Shown: piece by piece, positions 24,313-34,059 of the stretch
Layout of the letters: every line of letters starts with the position of its first letter
How positions within the stretch are numbered: position 1 is the first letter of the stretch
DNA from: Myotis daubentonii
Lineage: Eukaryota > Chordata > Mammalia > Chiroptera > Vespertilionidae
Direction of reading: 5' to 3'
Assembly (NCBI RefSeq): GCF_963259705.1
Contig: NC_081844.1
Location: 25,932,294 to 25,996,293, forward strand
Length of the DNA: 64,000 bases
Translations under genes and position numbers: made by a program
The notes under the pieces: generated by a model
The model's database searches: none
What the model was told of the DNA's origin: nothing
What the model saw: only the letters and a program-made list of their open reading frames with translations

Positions 24313-24661
24313 AAACACCATAAAACTTCTAGAAGACAGAACAACAAACAAACAAAAAAACTCCTAGAAGAAAACATTGGCAGTCAACTCCTTGACATCA
24401 GTCTTAGCAAAACATACAAACTTACACTAATAAAGAAGTCATGGGGACTTTAGTTAATAATATTGTATTGTGTATTTAAAAGTTGCTAAGAGAGTAAATC
24501 TTGCAAGTTCTCATCACAGGAATAAACATGTTATAACTATGGTGATGGATGATAACTGGACTTATTGTGATGATCATTTCACAGTGTATACAAATACTGA
24601 ATCACTGTTGGACACCTGAAACAAATATAATGCTATGTGTCTATACCTCAAAAAAAATTTT
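24313..24661 (+). mobile_element. L1 3' UTR fragment
   Basis: The end of ORF2 (CTCCTAGAAGAAAACATTGG) and an L1M-type 3' UTR (ATGGTGATGGATGATAACTG, ACACCTGAAACAAATATAAT) precede an A run. TTTCCTCTA on both sides of the SINE+L1 block (about 24098 and 24662) is a likely TSD. Confidence 0.82.
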
Positions 24662-24712
24662 TTCCTCTAATTTCCCTTTAATGTAAACAAATTTCATTCA
24701 CCAGGCCACTAG

Positions 24713-26900
24713 TATCCTTACGCTACCATGTGAGAATGTACACTGTATATTTCACAATGAAAACAAACTTTAAAATTTTAACAAATAATTTCAAAGTACC
24801 TTGAAAATTGTACTTAAAAGAAATCCTATTAGTGTAACTGACTGCTGCATATAAATAAGCCTGTTACAAATAAACTCATATACTTTCCAAAACTCACAGC
24901 ATTAAAAAAATTCTATAAACTTTGACATATTCATTGTCAATGTTCATTCTTTGTTTGTTAGTTTTTTTTTAAATTGCTTTTTTGGAGTGAGGAAGGGGGA
25001 GAGAGAGTAGTAGAGAGAAACAACGATGTGAGAGAGAAACATCTTCCATGTGCCTGACCAAGGATTGACCCAGCTACCCAGTAATGTGACCTGACAGGTT
25101 TTGAATGAATAGGCCCTACACACATATGTATTCTTTTTTAATTTTTCAATTGCACTTGAAATTCACTGTTATTTTATATAATAAGTATTCGCCATATATT
25201 TGTGCTTACAGTTCACTGTAGAGTCTCATGTAAATTATTTTCATGGTTGGCTTTTGTGTTGCTTTTGGCTGGGAATTGTGCCATGGGGTTCACATTAGGA
25301 AGAGAATATTTTAGTTTGTTTTTCTCTCTCTTTACCCTACCAGTCAGGAATATCCTCAAAACTGCCAGCCACTGCTTTACTTCCTTTGATGTCAGGTGTA
25401 AGCTTTACAGTTGTTTAGAATTCAACATTAAAAATCCAGCATAGGTTGGCTTTTCCAGCAAGCCCATAGGTGTCCACCAGCTAATAAGCGTAGGCTGTAA
25501 TGGTTGTGGCTGTTTTCTGAAGGGTACGCACTGTTCTCTAGATTGCATTTGCTTGAGGTCTAATTTGACTAGTAATCATCTCGTCCTATTGATACTACTA
25601 CTAATGGGATTCAGGTCCCACCGTGACAGCTGCAATTGTGCAGTGTTAAGGAGCCACATGACAGTTTGCTCTTGTAACACCCTGTGCAGTGAGTGCTCTG
25701 AGCCAGTTCTTCCATGTGAGAATCAGCACTTTCCTCATTGCAGGCAGACTCTGATGTGTGCTGTCACTCAGAGCTGAGCCTAATCTCAATGTTTTCAGTT
25801 ATCTTGGGTTGTATGTGATTAAAATTATGTGCATTTTTTCTCTCTAATCAATGCTTCTGTACTTTTTAAAGAAATATGAACTGTTTCCCAATCACTCTTT
25901 TGCTAATAGCTGTTTTGTTTTATTGTTTACTGAGGATATCTTTATCCCATTGTAATTATGTATTTTCAGATAAACATGTTATCTTTTTCATTTAATCATA
26001 TAATCTGAGTGACAATTATCATGTGTGTATAAATTCAAACATGTTTTCTCAGGGAAATTAAAACTCTTTTATACTTATTTGGCACAGACTGTTTTCTTAT
26101 TTGATCAAAATATTAAAAACTTCAATCATGTTTTTTTCTGTCCCTTCCAGCCAAATACCAACAAGATCACATGTATGGTAAAAGAGACATGGAATAGAAT
26201 GAATACGAATAATAACAATTATCACAAACCATAAATGGCTGTGGGCTGTGACAGTAACAGCACACTGAAAAGAGTTTCTTGTATTTTGCCTTGTGATAGA
26301 TCATTTATTTGCTATTGAGGGAAGCCAGACATTTTTCTGTATTGGATTCTGTGAGGAAATGAACTTAATTCTACATTGGGTGGTGATATTAATTTTTATT
26401 TAGAAGGCAGGGAAAAATAAAGTCATGCTAACCCTGAATTGTAGGAAACAAATCATATTAGTGAAGAAAGGGGAGTTTTGTTATTTTTATTCTTGGAAAC
26501 ATGTTCTCTTTCATCAGGTATACAGACATGAATGCCTTTGCTTCTGTCTTGATTCATCGTGGTCATGGAGTAGCTCTGTGTGATGATGGACATGTGTGAC
26601 CTTTTCTTTTCCACAACATATATCTAGGCCTGGCAGGGAGTGCAAGGCCTTTAACCAAGTGTCTGGAACAGCTTTTTCCTTTCTTGTTATCTAAATACTG
26701 AAATATTTCCTAGAGGGTATTGGATGCATTTCCAAAAAGTGATAAATCTATAATTTCTAATCATTTACTCCTTGAATAGTTATCTCCTTTATGAATCAAT
26801 TGAAGTTCATAAATTTAGGGATATTGTCAAAGTATACAAACCGAGCAGGAAAACAAAGTCACAGTCTCACTTCCAAAGAAACTGTTCTTAGTGATAGAGT
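24713..26900. other. AT-rich sequence after the ZNF gene; no gene recognised
   Basis: Nothing recognised apart from an old minus-strand SINE at about 24975-25110. Possible 3' UTR or intergenic sequence. The frames at 25202-25444 and 25553-25777 show no known domain. Confidence 0.45.
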
Positions 26901-26914
26901 ATGACTTTCTTTTA

Positions 26915-27125
26915 CTTTTTATTTTTAAATATACTTTTATTGATTTCAGAGAGGAAGGGAAAGGGTGAGAGATAGAAACATCAATGATGAGAGAGAATCC
27001 TCCTGCATGCCCCCTACTGGGAATCAAGCCTGCTACCCAGGCATGTGCCCTTAAATGGAATCGAACCTGGGACCCTTCAATGCACAGGCCTACTCGCTAT
27101 ACAGTGAGCCAAACCAGCTAGAGCC
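26915..27125 (-). mobile_element. Ves-like SINE
   Basis: AAATATACTTTTATTGATTT to GAGCCAAACCAGCTAGAGCC; moderately diverged. Confidence 0.82.
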
Positions 27126-27334
27126 TTCTTTTACATTTTTAAAAAAATAATTGATAAATGGAGAAACAGTACTCTGTTGTTCTAATTTCTACATTCATTT
27201 GGTTGATTTTTGTGTGACCTGGGATTTATCCTGCTACCTTGTCATGTTGGATGATGCTGTAAACAACTGAGCTACCTGGCCAGGGTGAAGACAACATGGT
27301 GATCCACTACATCTCATTCTGGAAAAGGTAAAGG

Positions 27335-27545
27335 TTGGGCCTGGGTGGTGTGGCTGTGTGGTTTGAGTGTTGACCTATGAACCAGTAGGTCATGGTTTGA
27401 TTCCCAGTCAGGACACAAGCCTGGCCTGCAGACTTGATCCTCAGTAGGGGGCGTGCAGGAGTCAGCCAATCCATGATTGTCTCTAGTCATTGAAGTTTCG
27501 ATTTCTCCTTTTCACTTCCTCTCTGAAATCAATAAAAAAACATAT
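27335..27545 (+). mobile_element. Ves-like SINE
   Basis: CCTGGGTGGTGTGGCTGTGT to GAAATCAATAAAAAAACATA; old copy. Confidence 0.78.
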
Positions 27546-27742
27546 TTAAATAAGAAAAGAAAAAAGATAAAGGTTTAGAGGAACCTCTAACAAATCCATA
27601 TAAATAGCCACCACAAATGTGTTCTTCTGAATTGATAGAATGTTTTCCATTGTCTTGGTGGTGTAACTGCATTCGTAAAAACTCATAATTGCTCTAGAAA
27701 CAGTATGTGCAATATTAAAAACAATGAAAAATAACAAAAGTG

Positions 27743-27941
27743 GTCCTAGCTGTTTTGCCTCAGTGGCAAGAACATCGTCCTGCAACTGAGGTGACCCGGG
27801 TCCAATTCTAGTCAAGGGCACATGCCCAAGTTGTAGGCTCCATCCTCAGGAGGCAGCATGCATCAGGCAGTCGATAAATGATTTTCTGATCACAGATGTT
27901 TCTTTCTATCCCTCTTCCATCTTCTCTGAAATGAATAAAAG
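27743..27941 (+). mobile_element. Ves-like SINE
   Basis: GGTCCTAGCTGTTTTGCCTC to GAAATGAATAAAAG. A HeliBat follows directly at its tail. Confidence 0.82.
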
Positions 27942-28467
27942 TCCTTTATAATAAAGAGGTAATATGCAAATTAACCCTCACACTCTCACAAGATGGCTCT
28001 CTTCGACCAGGCCTGCAAGGGGTTAGTGAGGGATTATAAAACGACTGAACAGCAGGCTTCATGGAGTGGCCAGGCTTGTGCGGGTTGAGGGGTGACCAGG
28101 CTGGCGGGGGGCGGGGGGCAGTGAGGGGAGACTAGGCCCACAGAGGAGGAGCATTTGGGGGCAGCCAGGCCAGCAGAGGGAGGCAATTGGGGGTGACCAG
28201 TCTGGCAGTTGGGGGCGATTAGGCTGGCACACAGAATCAGTGAGGGGTTATCAGGGTGGCGGGGGGAAGGGCAGTTAGGTGTGACCTGGCAGGCAGGCAG
28301 GTGAATGATTAGGAGCCAGCGGTCCAGGATTGTGAGAGTGATGTCTGAGTGTCGGTTTCGGCCCGATCCCCAGGACATCCCCTGAAGGGTCCCGGATTGG
28401 AGAGGGTGCAGGCTGGGCTGAGGGGACCCCCCCCCACACACACAAATTTTGTGCACTGGGCCTCTAC
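27942..28467 (+). mobile_element. Non-autonomous HeliBat
   Basis: The 5' end is TCCTTTATAATAAAGAGGTA and the 3' end is AATTTTGTGCACTGGGCCTC followed by TAC (CTAG mutated). G-rich repeated units (GGCTGGCGGGGGGCGGG and similar) fill the body, as in HeliBat 2. Confidence 0.85.
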
Positions 28468-29880
28468 TATATCTATAAATAAATAAATACAATGGCAAAA
28501 GTATATCCTCTTGCTGGGAGGATGTTAAACTGTCCTGAACTTGGAGCGCTACATGTGCAACACTTCCTTCCCCCACCTTGGGGTTCTTATAAAGAACAGA
28601 GGTCTGGGGTAGAACATAACAGGATTGAATTTCAGGGATCACCCTCTCGGGCAACCTCCGCCCTCATTCACACAACTGCTGAGACAGTGATAGGCTCCTG
28701 GCCCCCACCTTTGAGGTGACGCCAGGGTTCTGGAGTCCTATTCAGGAAATGCGATGATCTGAAATGGGGAGACCAACTGGTCAGCACAGGTGAGGTCAGC
28801 CTGGGAATGTCCTAATCTAATCCTTGGTCATCAGCAGGTCTTGAGCCTGTTTCCAGCTTTTAAGTTTCCCATCTCAAGCCGACTCTGCCTGCTCTCTGGA
28901 AAATGTGTTTAAAGGCAACATCAGTCCAACTCTGGAAATTTTCTGTTGCCACCTCAGGTGACTGTGGTGAAACAGTGATAGAACCCAGAGCCCATGTCAT
29001 GAGGGTAGGCCCCTCACACAGAGATCCCCACTGTTGCGTGACCATCACTCCTGTGCCAAGAAGCACGTTGCACAGGAATCTCAAACCCCCCAACAATGTG
29101 AAAAGGAGATGCCCTGCCTGTCCTAGCTCTAGGAGTCCCTCAGGAGCCAGGCCGTCCCTAGAGCGCCTTCCCTGATTCTGCAGGCCATCAACCCTGTGGT
29201 TTGAGAAGCGAAAAGGCTGACCACACCCGGCCCCCTGTCCTCAGTGCTGCCTCCAGCGTGAGTGCGGAGCCCACCCACCAAGTCTGGTGCCTACTCTTCT
29301 GGAACAGGACTCCCCCTGCAGAATGTCAGCCCCATGGACTGTGGGAAATAACATCCCAGACAGGAACTCAGCACCCCTGTGGGATCCCCCCTCACCTCAC
29401 TTGGCTCCCAGAATGCAGTGCAGCACCATACCTAATAAGGGGCTGAGAATGCCAAGTATTTTGCTTTCCCTGAAGTGAGCAGGCACAGGAGGTGGCTCCT
29501 GGTCTCTTTGCTGGAGCCCCGCCCCTGTTCTGGCAGGAAGAGTGAGAAATGAGCCCAAACTCCTCCATGGTCTTGCAACAGCTTCCCGTGTTTTCCTGGG
29601 TCCACAAGGCCACCTTTCTGTGGTCCAGGGTCCACAGGCTACCACCCATCCTCATCAAGGCACATTCAGTGAGTGGCAGAGATGAAAGGCTGGGTGAGGA
29701 CAGGCTCAGGGGGGTGACCCAGGGAGACCAGTGCACAGGGGTGACCTCAGGGAGGTGGTGGACACCTTGCCCATGAACCTGCAGCACAAGACTTAGCAGC
29801 TGAGTGAGAACTTTCGACCCTTTTTTGTCCTCCCTGAGCTTCCAGTGGGGAAACAAAGTAAGGAAGGGCCCATGCTTTAT
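28468..29880. other. GC-moderate unique sequence; no gene recognised
   Basis: There are several overlapping short frames but none with a recognisable domain, and no clear splice signals. No repeat family recognised. Confidence 0.5.
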
Positions 29881-29884
29881 CTCA

Positions 29885-30075
29885 ATTGAGATGATCCTGT
29901 AATCTTTGAGGTTTATTCTATTAACGGTATGTTACATTAATTCATTGTCAGATGCAAAACCAACCCTTCTTTCCTGGGTTAAATCTCACTTGGTCATGGT
30001 GTATAGGTTGTGTTATATATTGCTCAGTTCAGTTTGTTCGTATGTTGTTAAGGCTTTTGAATCTATAGTAGAAAG
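29885..30075 (-). mobile_element. Old L1 ORF2 fragment
   Basis: CTCACTTGGTCATGGTGTAT and GTTAAGGCTTTTGAATCTAT are diverged L1 reverse transcriptase sequence. Confidence 0.7.
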
Positions 30076-30084
30076 TGGTCTCTG

Positions 30085-30300
30085 TCCCTATCCAGTTTGG
30101 CTAAATGGGTAGAGGATCGGCCTTTGGACTGAAGGATCCTGGGTTAGATTCTGGTCAAGGGTGCATGCCCGTGTTGTAGTCTTGATTCCCAGTGGTGCAC
30201 ATGCAGGAGGCATCTGATTATTGATTCTATCTCACCAGAGAATCATTGAAATTTTCTCTGTCTCCCTCTCTCATCATCTCTGAAACCAATTTAAAAAATT
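30085..30300 (+). mobile_element. Ves-like SINE
   Basis: TCCCTATCCAGTTTGGCTAA to GAAACCAATTTAAAAAATTC; old copy. Confidence 0.8.
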
Positions 30301-30350
30301 CTTTTAAAAGTGGTTTCTGTGTAATCCTAATAAATAAAAACCCTGGGTTT

Positions 30351-30552
30351 AGCCCTGACTGTTTTGGCTCAGTGGATAGAGCATCGGCCTGCAGACTGAA
30401 AGGTCTCAGGTTCAATTCCGGCCAAGGGCATGTACCTTGGTTGTGGGCACATCCCCAGTGGGAGGTATGCAGGAGGCAGCTGATCGATGTTCCTCTCTCA
30501 TCGATGTTTCTAAGTCTCTATCTCTCTCCATTCCTCTCTGTGAAAAATCAAT
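30351..30552 (+). mobile_element. Ves SINE (first arm of inverted pair)
   Basis: AGCCCTGACTGTTTTGGCTC to GTGAAAAATCAATAA. Its tail resumes as CAATAAAATATATTTAAA at 30786 after an inserted minus-strand SINE. Confidence 0.92.
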
Positions 30553-30555
30553 AAT

Positions 30556-30587
<32 letters not shown>

Positions 30588-30785
30588 TTAATATATTTTA
30601 TTGATCTTTCACAGAGAGAGATAGTTAGAAACATCGATGAGAGAGAAACATCGATCAGCTGCCTCCTGCACATCTCCCAGTGGGGATGTGCCCGCAACCC
30701 AGGTACATGCCCTTGACCGGAATCGAACCTGGGACCCTTCAGTCCACAGGCCGACGCTCTATCCACTGAGCCAAATTGGTTTCAG
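30588..30785 (-). mobile_element. Ves SINE inserted in the tail of another Ves
   Basis: It is flanked by CAATAA on both sides (about 30548 and 30786), a short TSD within the host SINE's tail. Near-consensus head and boxes. Confidence 0.9.
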
Positions 30786-30829
30786 CAATAAAATATATTT
30801 AAAAAAAAAAACAAAAATTCCTGGATCCA

Positions 30830-31600
30830 TCACATCCACAATGACTGGAGGCTTGACCATCTGGAAGTCAGTCCTGCAGTCCCGGTGACCCAGTATTGAC
30901 TGCTGAGGGGTCTGGGAATCAGGCCCGGAGAGAGGCCTGAAGAGAGAGGCAGGGTCTGATCCATAGCCTCTGTGGCAGCTGTTGATCAGCACTTGCCTCT
31001 CATTCTCTCTGGGCCTGGCCAGCAGCCACACGTCCATTTCTCTCCAGGCCTCCACCGTGGCTGCTGATCAGCCCCGCCTTTCTGATTAGGCCCCGTTGAT
31101 ACTCTCAGAGATGCTGACTGGCATAGAAACTGACCAATCAGAACCAAATCTGGGTGAACTGTGAGGAGCCAATGGCTGCCTAGGAGTTGGAGCTTTTCAC
31201 AGTGACTGGCATAGAAACTGACCAATCAGAACCAAATTGGATGGCAGAGGAGGGCAGTTGGGGGGGGGGACCAAGCTTGCTTGCAGGGGAGGGCAGTTGT
31301 GGGCAACCAAGGGAACTGGGGGGGGCAATTGGGGGCCATCAGGCTGGCAGGGAAGCAGTTAGGTGTTAATCAAGCCATCAGGGGAGTAGTTAGGGAGTGA
31401 TCTGACTGGCAGGCAGAAGCGCTTAGGGGCAATCAGGCAGACAGGCAGGTTAGCAGTTAGGAGCCAGCACTCCTGGATTGTGAGAGGGATGTCTGACTGC
31501 TGGCATTCAGACAACCCTCAAGTGGTACCAGATTGGAGAGGGAACAGGCTGGGCTGAGGGACACCCTCCAGTGCATGAATTTTGTACACTGGGCCTCTAG
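30830..31600 (+). mobile_element. Probable HeliBat, 3' end clear, 5' end not found
   Basis: The 3' end is ATTTTGTACACTGGGCCTCTAG at 31579-31600 with the G-rich unit array (31250-31460) seen in HeliBat 2. GACTGGCATAGAAACTGACC plus the following 20 bp occur twice (31117 and 31203), about 86 bp apart. The 5' boundary is uncertain. Confidence 0.6.
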
Positions 31601-32412
31601 TGAATTATAATGTGCTAGTAGCCCAGTGCATGGATTCATGCATATTGCAAGGAACTTAATTAGAAGAAATATTTTAACATCATTATTTACCCTTTCTATA
31701 TAATATTAGTAAAATGTATGTGAAAATAATATATAAATTGATTAATAAATAAACAATAACACCATGATATAACAACAAAGACATGATATCAAAACAACAA
31801 AAACATATGAAAACAACAAAAACATGATATAAAGACAGAAAAAAAACATGATATAAAAACAACATTGATAAAAACAATGACTGATAAATTGATTCAACTT
31901 ATTCTACTATCTCCCTGTATACCACATTAAGAGTAAAAACACTGTCAGAGTGCTTGAGCAATTTCGTTGTGATGAAGTATTTACAACTTTAATGTCACAC
32001 TTTAATGTCTCTTGAGCTCTTTGAACTCAAGAGAAAGCAACATATAAATGATCAGGTCTGAAAACAGCTTCAGGTAGGAATATTTCTACTCTGTCTAGAG
32101 TTTGTCCTTGTGCTTTACTAATAGTCATTGCAAATGCTGGCATCACAGGAAACTGTCTTTGAATTAATTTAAATGGGAGGCCAGTGTCAGATAGGGACAA
32201 ATCAATTCTTGGAATCTGAACAACCTCTCCTGCAGATCCTGTTAACTTCAGCTTCAATTTTTAGGTCGCAATCTTTTGATAATAATCTAGTACCATTACA
32301 AAGACCCATTTACTATTAAGATTTCTCAGTAGCATGATGATTGTACCTATTTTCAATTTTAATTTATGACACAGAATTCCCAAAGGAGTAATACTATTAA
32401 GAAATTTGATGG

Positions 32413-32460
32413 CTGCCAGACCGGTTTGGCTCAGTGGATAGAGCGTCAGCCTGCGGACTG
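32413..32460 (+). mobile_element. 48-bp tailless Ves head fragment with TSD
   Basis: Only the 5' tRNA-like part of a Ves SINE (ACCGGTTTGGCTCAGTGGAT to GCGGACTG) is present, with no box B, body or A tail. A perfect 14-bp repeat AAGAAATTTGATGG flanks it at 32399-32412 and 32461-32474. Confidence 0.9.
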
Positions 32461-32760
32461 AAGAAATTTGATGGGAAAATTTATCCATCCATTGAATCGA
32501 TGGAAATCATCACTCAAACAGGTGCGAAAATCTCCATCGAGTATATCCAAAATTTCTTCATTTAATTTATGAACATGCTCATTTTTAGGAGACAGAACTG
32601 CATGTTTAGATATATTTTTAATATTATCTATAGATATACTATTTCCAAAGGTAGCTTTAATAATAGATCCATTACAAATCATTTCATGGGGGATTTCAAT
32701 AATATCCATTCCTAAATGAAATCTGCAATCAAGTTTGCCATCTCCAAGTTTTACTAACCA

Positions 32761-33035
32761 TCCTATATAATAAGAGAGGAATATGCTAATTAGCCATTAT
32801 TCCCTGAGGTGTAACGGCCAAGTGGGTCAGGACCAGATCATGATCAGCAGGAGGGTGTACCAGCGAGGTACAAGCGGGCTGCGGAGAGCTACAGGAAGGG
32901 GCTGGGTGGTAAGCTATGAAGAGGGGGAAGGAGGCAGGGGTCAGGGAAGCTACAGGAGGGAGGGGCATCAGGAGGAGAGCTACAGGAGGGCGGCAGCAAC
33001 CTACTGGCTCACGGATTTGTGCGCAAAGCTACTAG
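32761..33035 (+). mobile_element. Short HeliBat nested in Helitron helicase
   Basis: The 5' end TCCTATATAATAAGAGAGGA follows A (32760). The 3' CTAG at 33032-33035 is followed by T. The 275-bp interior has AGCTACAGGAGGG-type repeats. It splits the helicase between YSE and LVKLGDGKL. Confidence 0.92.
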
Positions 33036-33239
33036 TTCACTATAAACAGAATCCTCTGATCTCATATTCATTTTAAGAGACAACTGTTTGAAACATCCCC
33101 AGACACTACAATACTTTAAACTCGTTGACAATGACAGATTGAAACACACGTGTGCAATTGGTGCCAAGGAGAGCTTTATATGTAGAGCGCATGCACAAGT
33201 CAATGTTTATTTTTATTTATTTATTTATTTTATTTTATT

Positions 33240-33463
33240 TTATTTTTTTAATATATTTTTATTGATTTTTCACAGAGAAGAAGTGAGAGGGACAGAGAGT
33301 TAGAAACATCGATGAGAGAGAAACATCGATTAGCTGCCTCCTGCACGCCCCCCACTGGGGATGTGCCCACAACCAAGGTACATGCCCTTGACCGGAATCG
33401 AACCCGGGACCCTTGAGTCCGCAGGCTGACGCCCTATCCACTAAGCCAAACCGGTTCGGCTAT
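33240..33463 (-). mobile_element. Ves SINE
   Basis: Consensus-like, from AATATATTTTTATTGATTTT to AAGCCAAACCGGTTCGGC. It is the left member of a double insertion flanked by a shared 30-bp repeat starting GCACAAGTCAATG (33193 and 33684). Confidence 0.93.
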
Positions 33464-33471
33464 TTATTTTT

Positions 33472-33683
33472 TTATATATATTTTATTGATGTTTTACAGA
33501 GAGGAAGGGAGAGGGATAGAGGGTTAGAAACATCGATGAGAGAGAAACATTGATCAGCTGCCTCCTGCACACTCCCTGCTGGGGATGTGCCTGCAACCAA
33601 GGTACATGCCCTTGACCGGAATCGAACCTGGGAACCTTGAGTCCGCAGGCTGATGCTCTATCCACTGAGCCAAACCGGTTAAG
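33472..33683 (-). mobile_element. Ves SINE
   Basis: This is the right member of the pair, separated from the first by TATTTATTTTTT. The head GAGCCAAACCGGTTAAG abuts the second copy of the flanking repeat at 33684. Confidence 0.93.
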
Positions 33684-34059
33684 GCACAAGTCAATGTTTA
33701 TTTTTATTTATTTTATTTTATTTTATTTTATTTTATTTTATTTTATTTTATTTTATTTTATTTTATATTATTTTATTTTATTTTATTTTATTTTTTTATT
33801 GCTTAAAGTATTACAAAGGGTATTACATATGTATCCATTTTATCCCCCCGCCCTAGACAGTCCCCTAGCCTCCCCTATCCCCCAGTGTCTTATGTCCATT
33901 GGTTATGCTTATATGCATGCATACAAGTCCTTTAGTTGATCTCTTACCCCCCTACCTCCTGCCCCCCAACCCTCCCCGGCCTTCCCGCTGCAGTTTGACA
34001 ATCTGTTTGAGGCAGCTCTGTGTCTGTATCTATTATTGTTCAAAAGTTTATAATGGTCT

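Larger units (their letters stand above)
23309..24712 (+). mobile_element. HeliBat 1, split by nested insertions
   Basis: The 5' TC at 23309 (preceded by A) begins TCCTATATAACAAAGAGCTA. The 3' CTAG is at 24709-24712, followed by T, with a decayed hairpin. Without the nested HeliBat 2 and the SINE/L1 block its 3' region reads colinearly with the HeliBat at 53146-53815. It sits in finger relic sequence. Confidence 0.9.
32027..33190 (-). pseudogene. RepHel helicase C-terminal remnant
   Basis: Pieces on the minus strand read, in order, FKQLSLKMNMRSEDSVYSE, then LGDGKLDCRFHLGMDIIEIP, SKHAVLSPKNEHVHKLNEEI, and AFAMTISKAQGQTLDRVEIF, then LPEAVFRPDHLYVAFS. These are the PIF1-like helicase motifs of Helitron RepHel proteins (NMR, LSPKN, SKAQGQTLD, LYVAFSR). 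The protein would unwind DNA during rolling-circle transposition. The conserved R after VAFS is a TGA stop, and frames are broken by a nested HeliBat (32761-33035) and a 48-bp SINE fragment. The Rep nuclease half is absent. Inactive. Confidence 0.9.
31615..33192 (-). mobile_element. Helicase-bearing Helitron (HeliBat), truncated
   Basis: The minus-strand 3' CTAG is at 31615-31618 with a hairpin GTGCATGGATTCATGCA-type. The next 150 bp (AAATATTTCTTCTAATTA, ACCCTTTC, CACATACATTTTA) are homologous to the 3' region of HeliBat 1 and of 53146-53815. Further in lie helicase remains. The 5' part is missing: L1 and SINE insertions begin at about 33193 and other elements follow on the far side. It is the likely autonomous relative of the short copies here. 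Confidence 0.88.

Noticed and set aside
29392..29856. 154-codon minus-strand frame
   Set aside because: No domain, no splice context and competing frames; chance in moderately GC-rich DNA.
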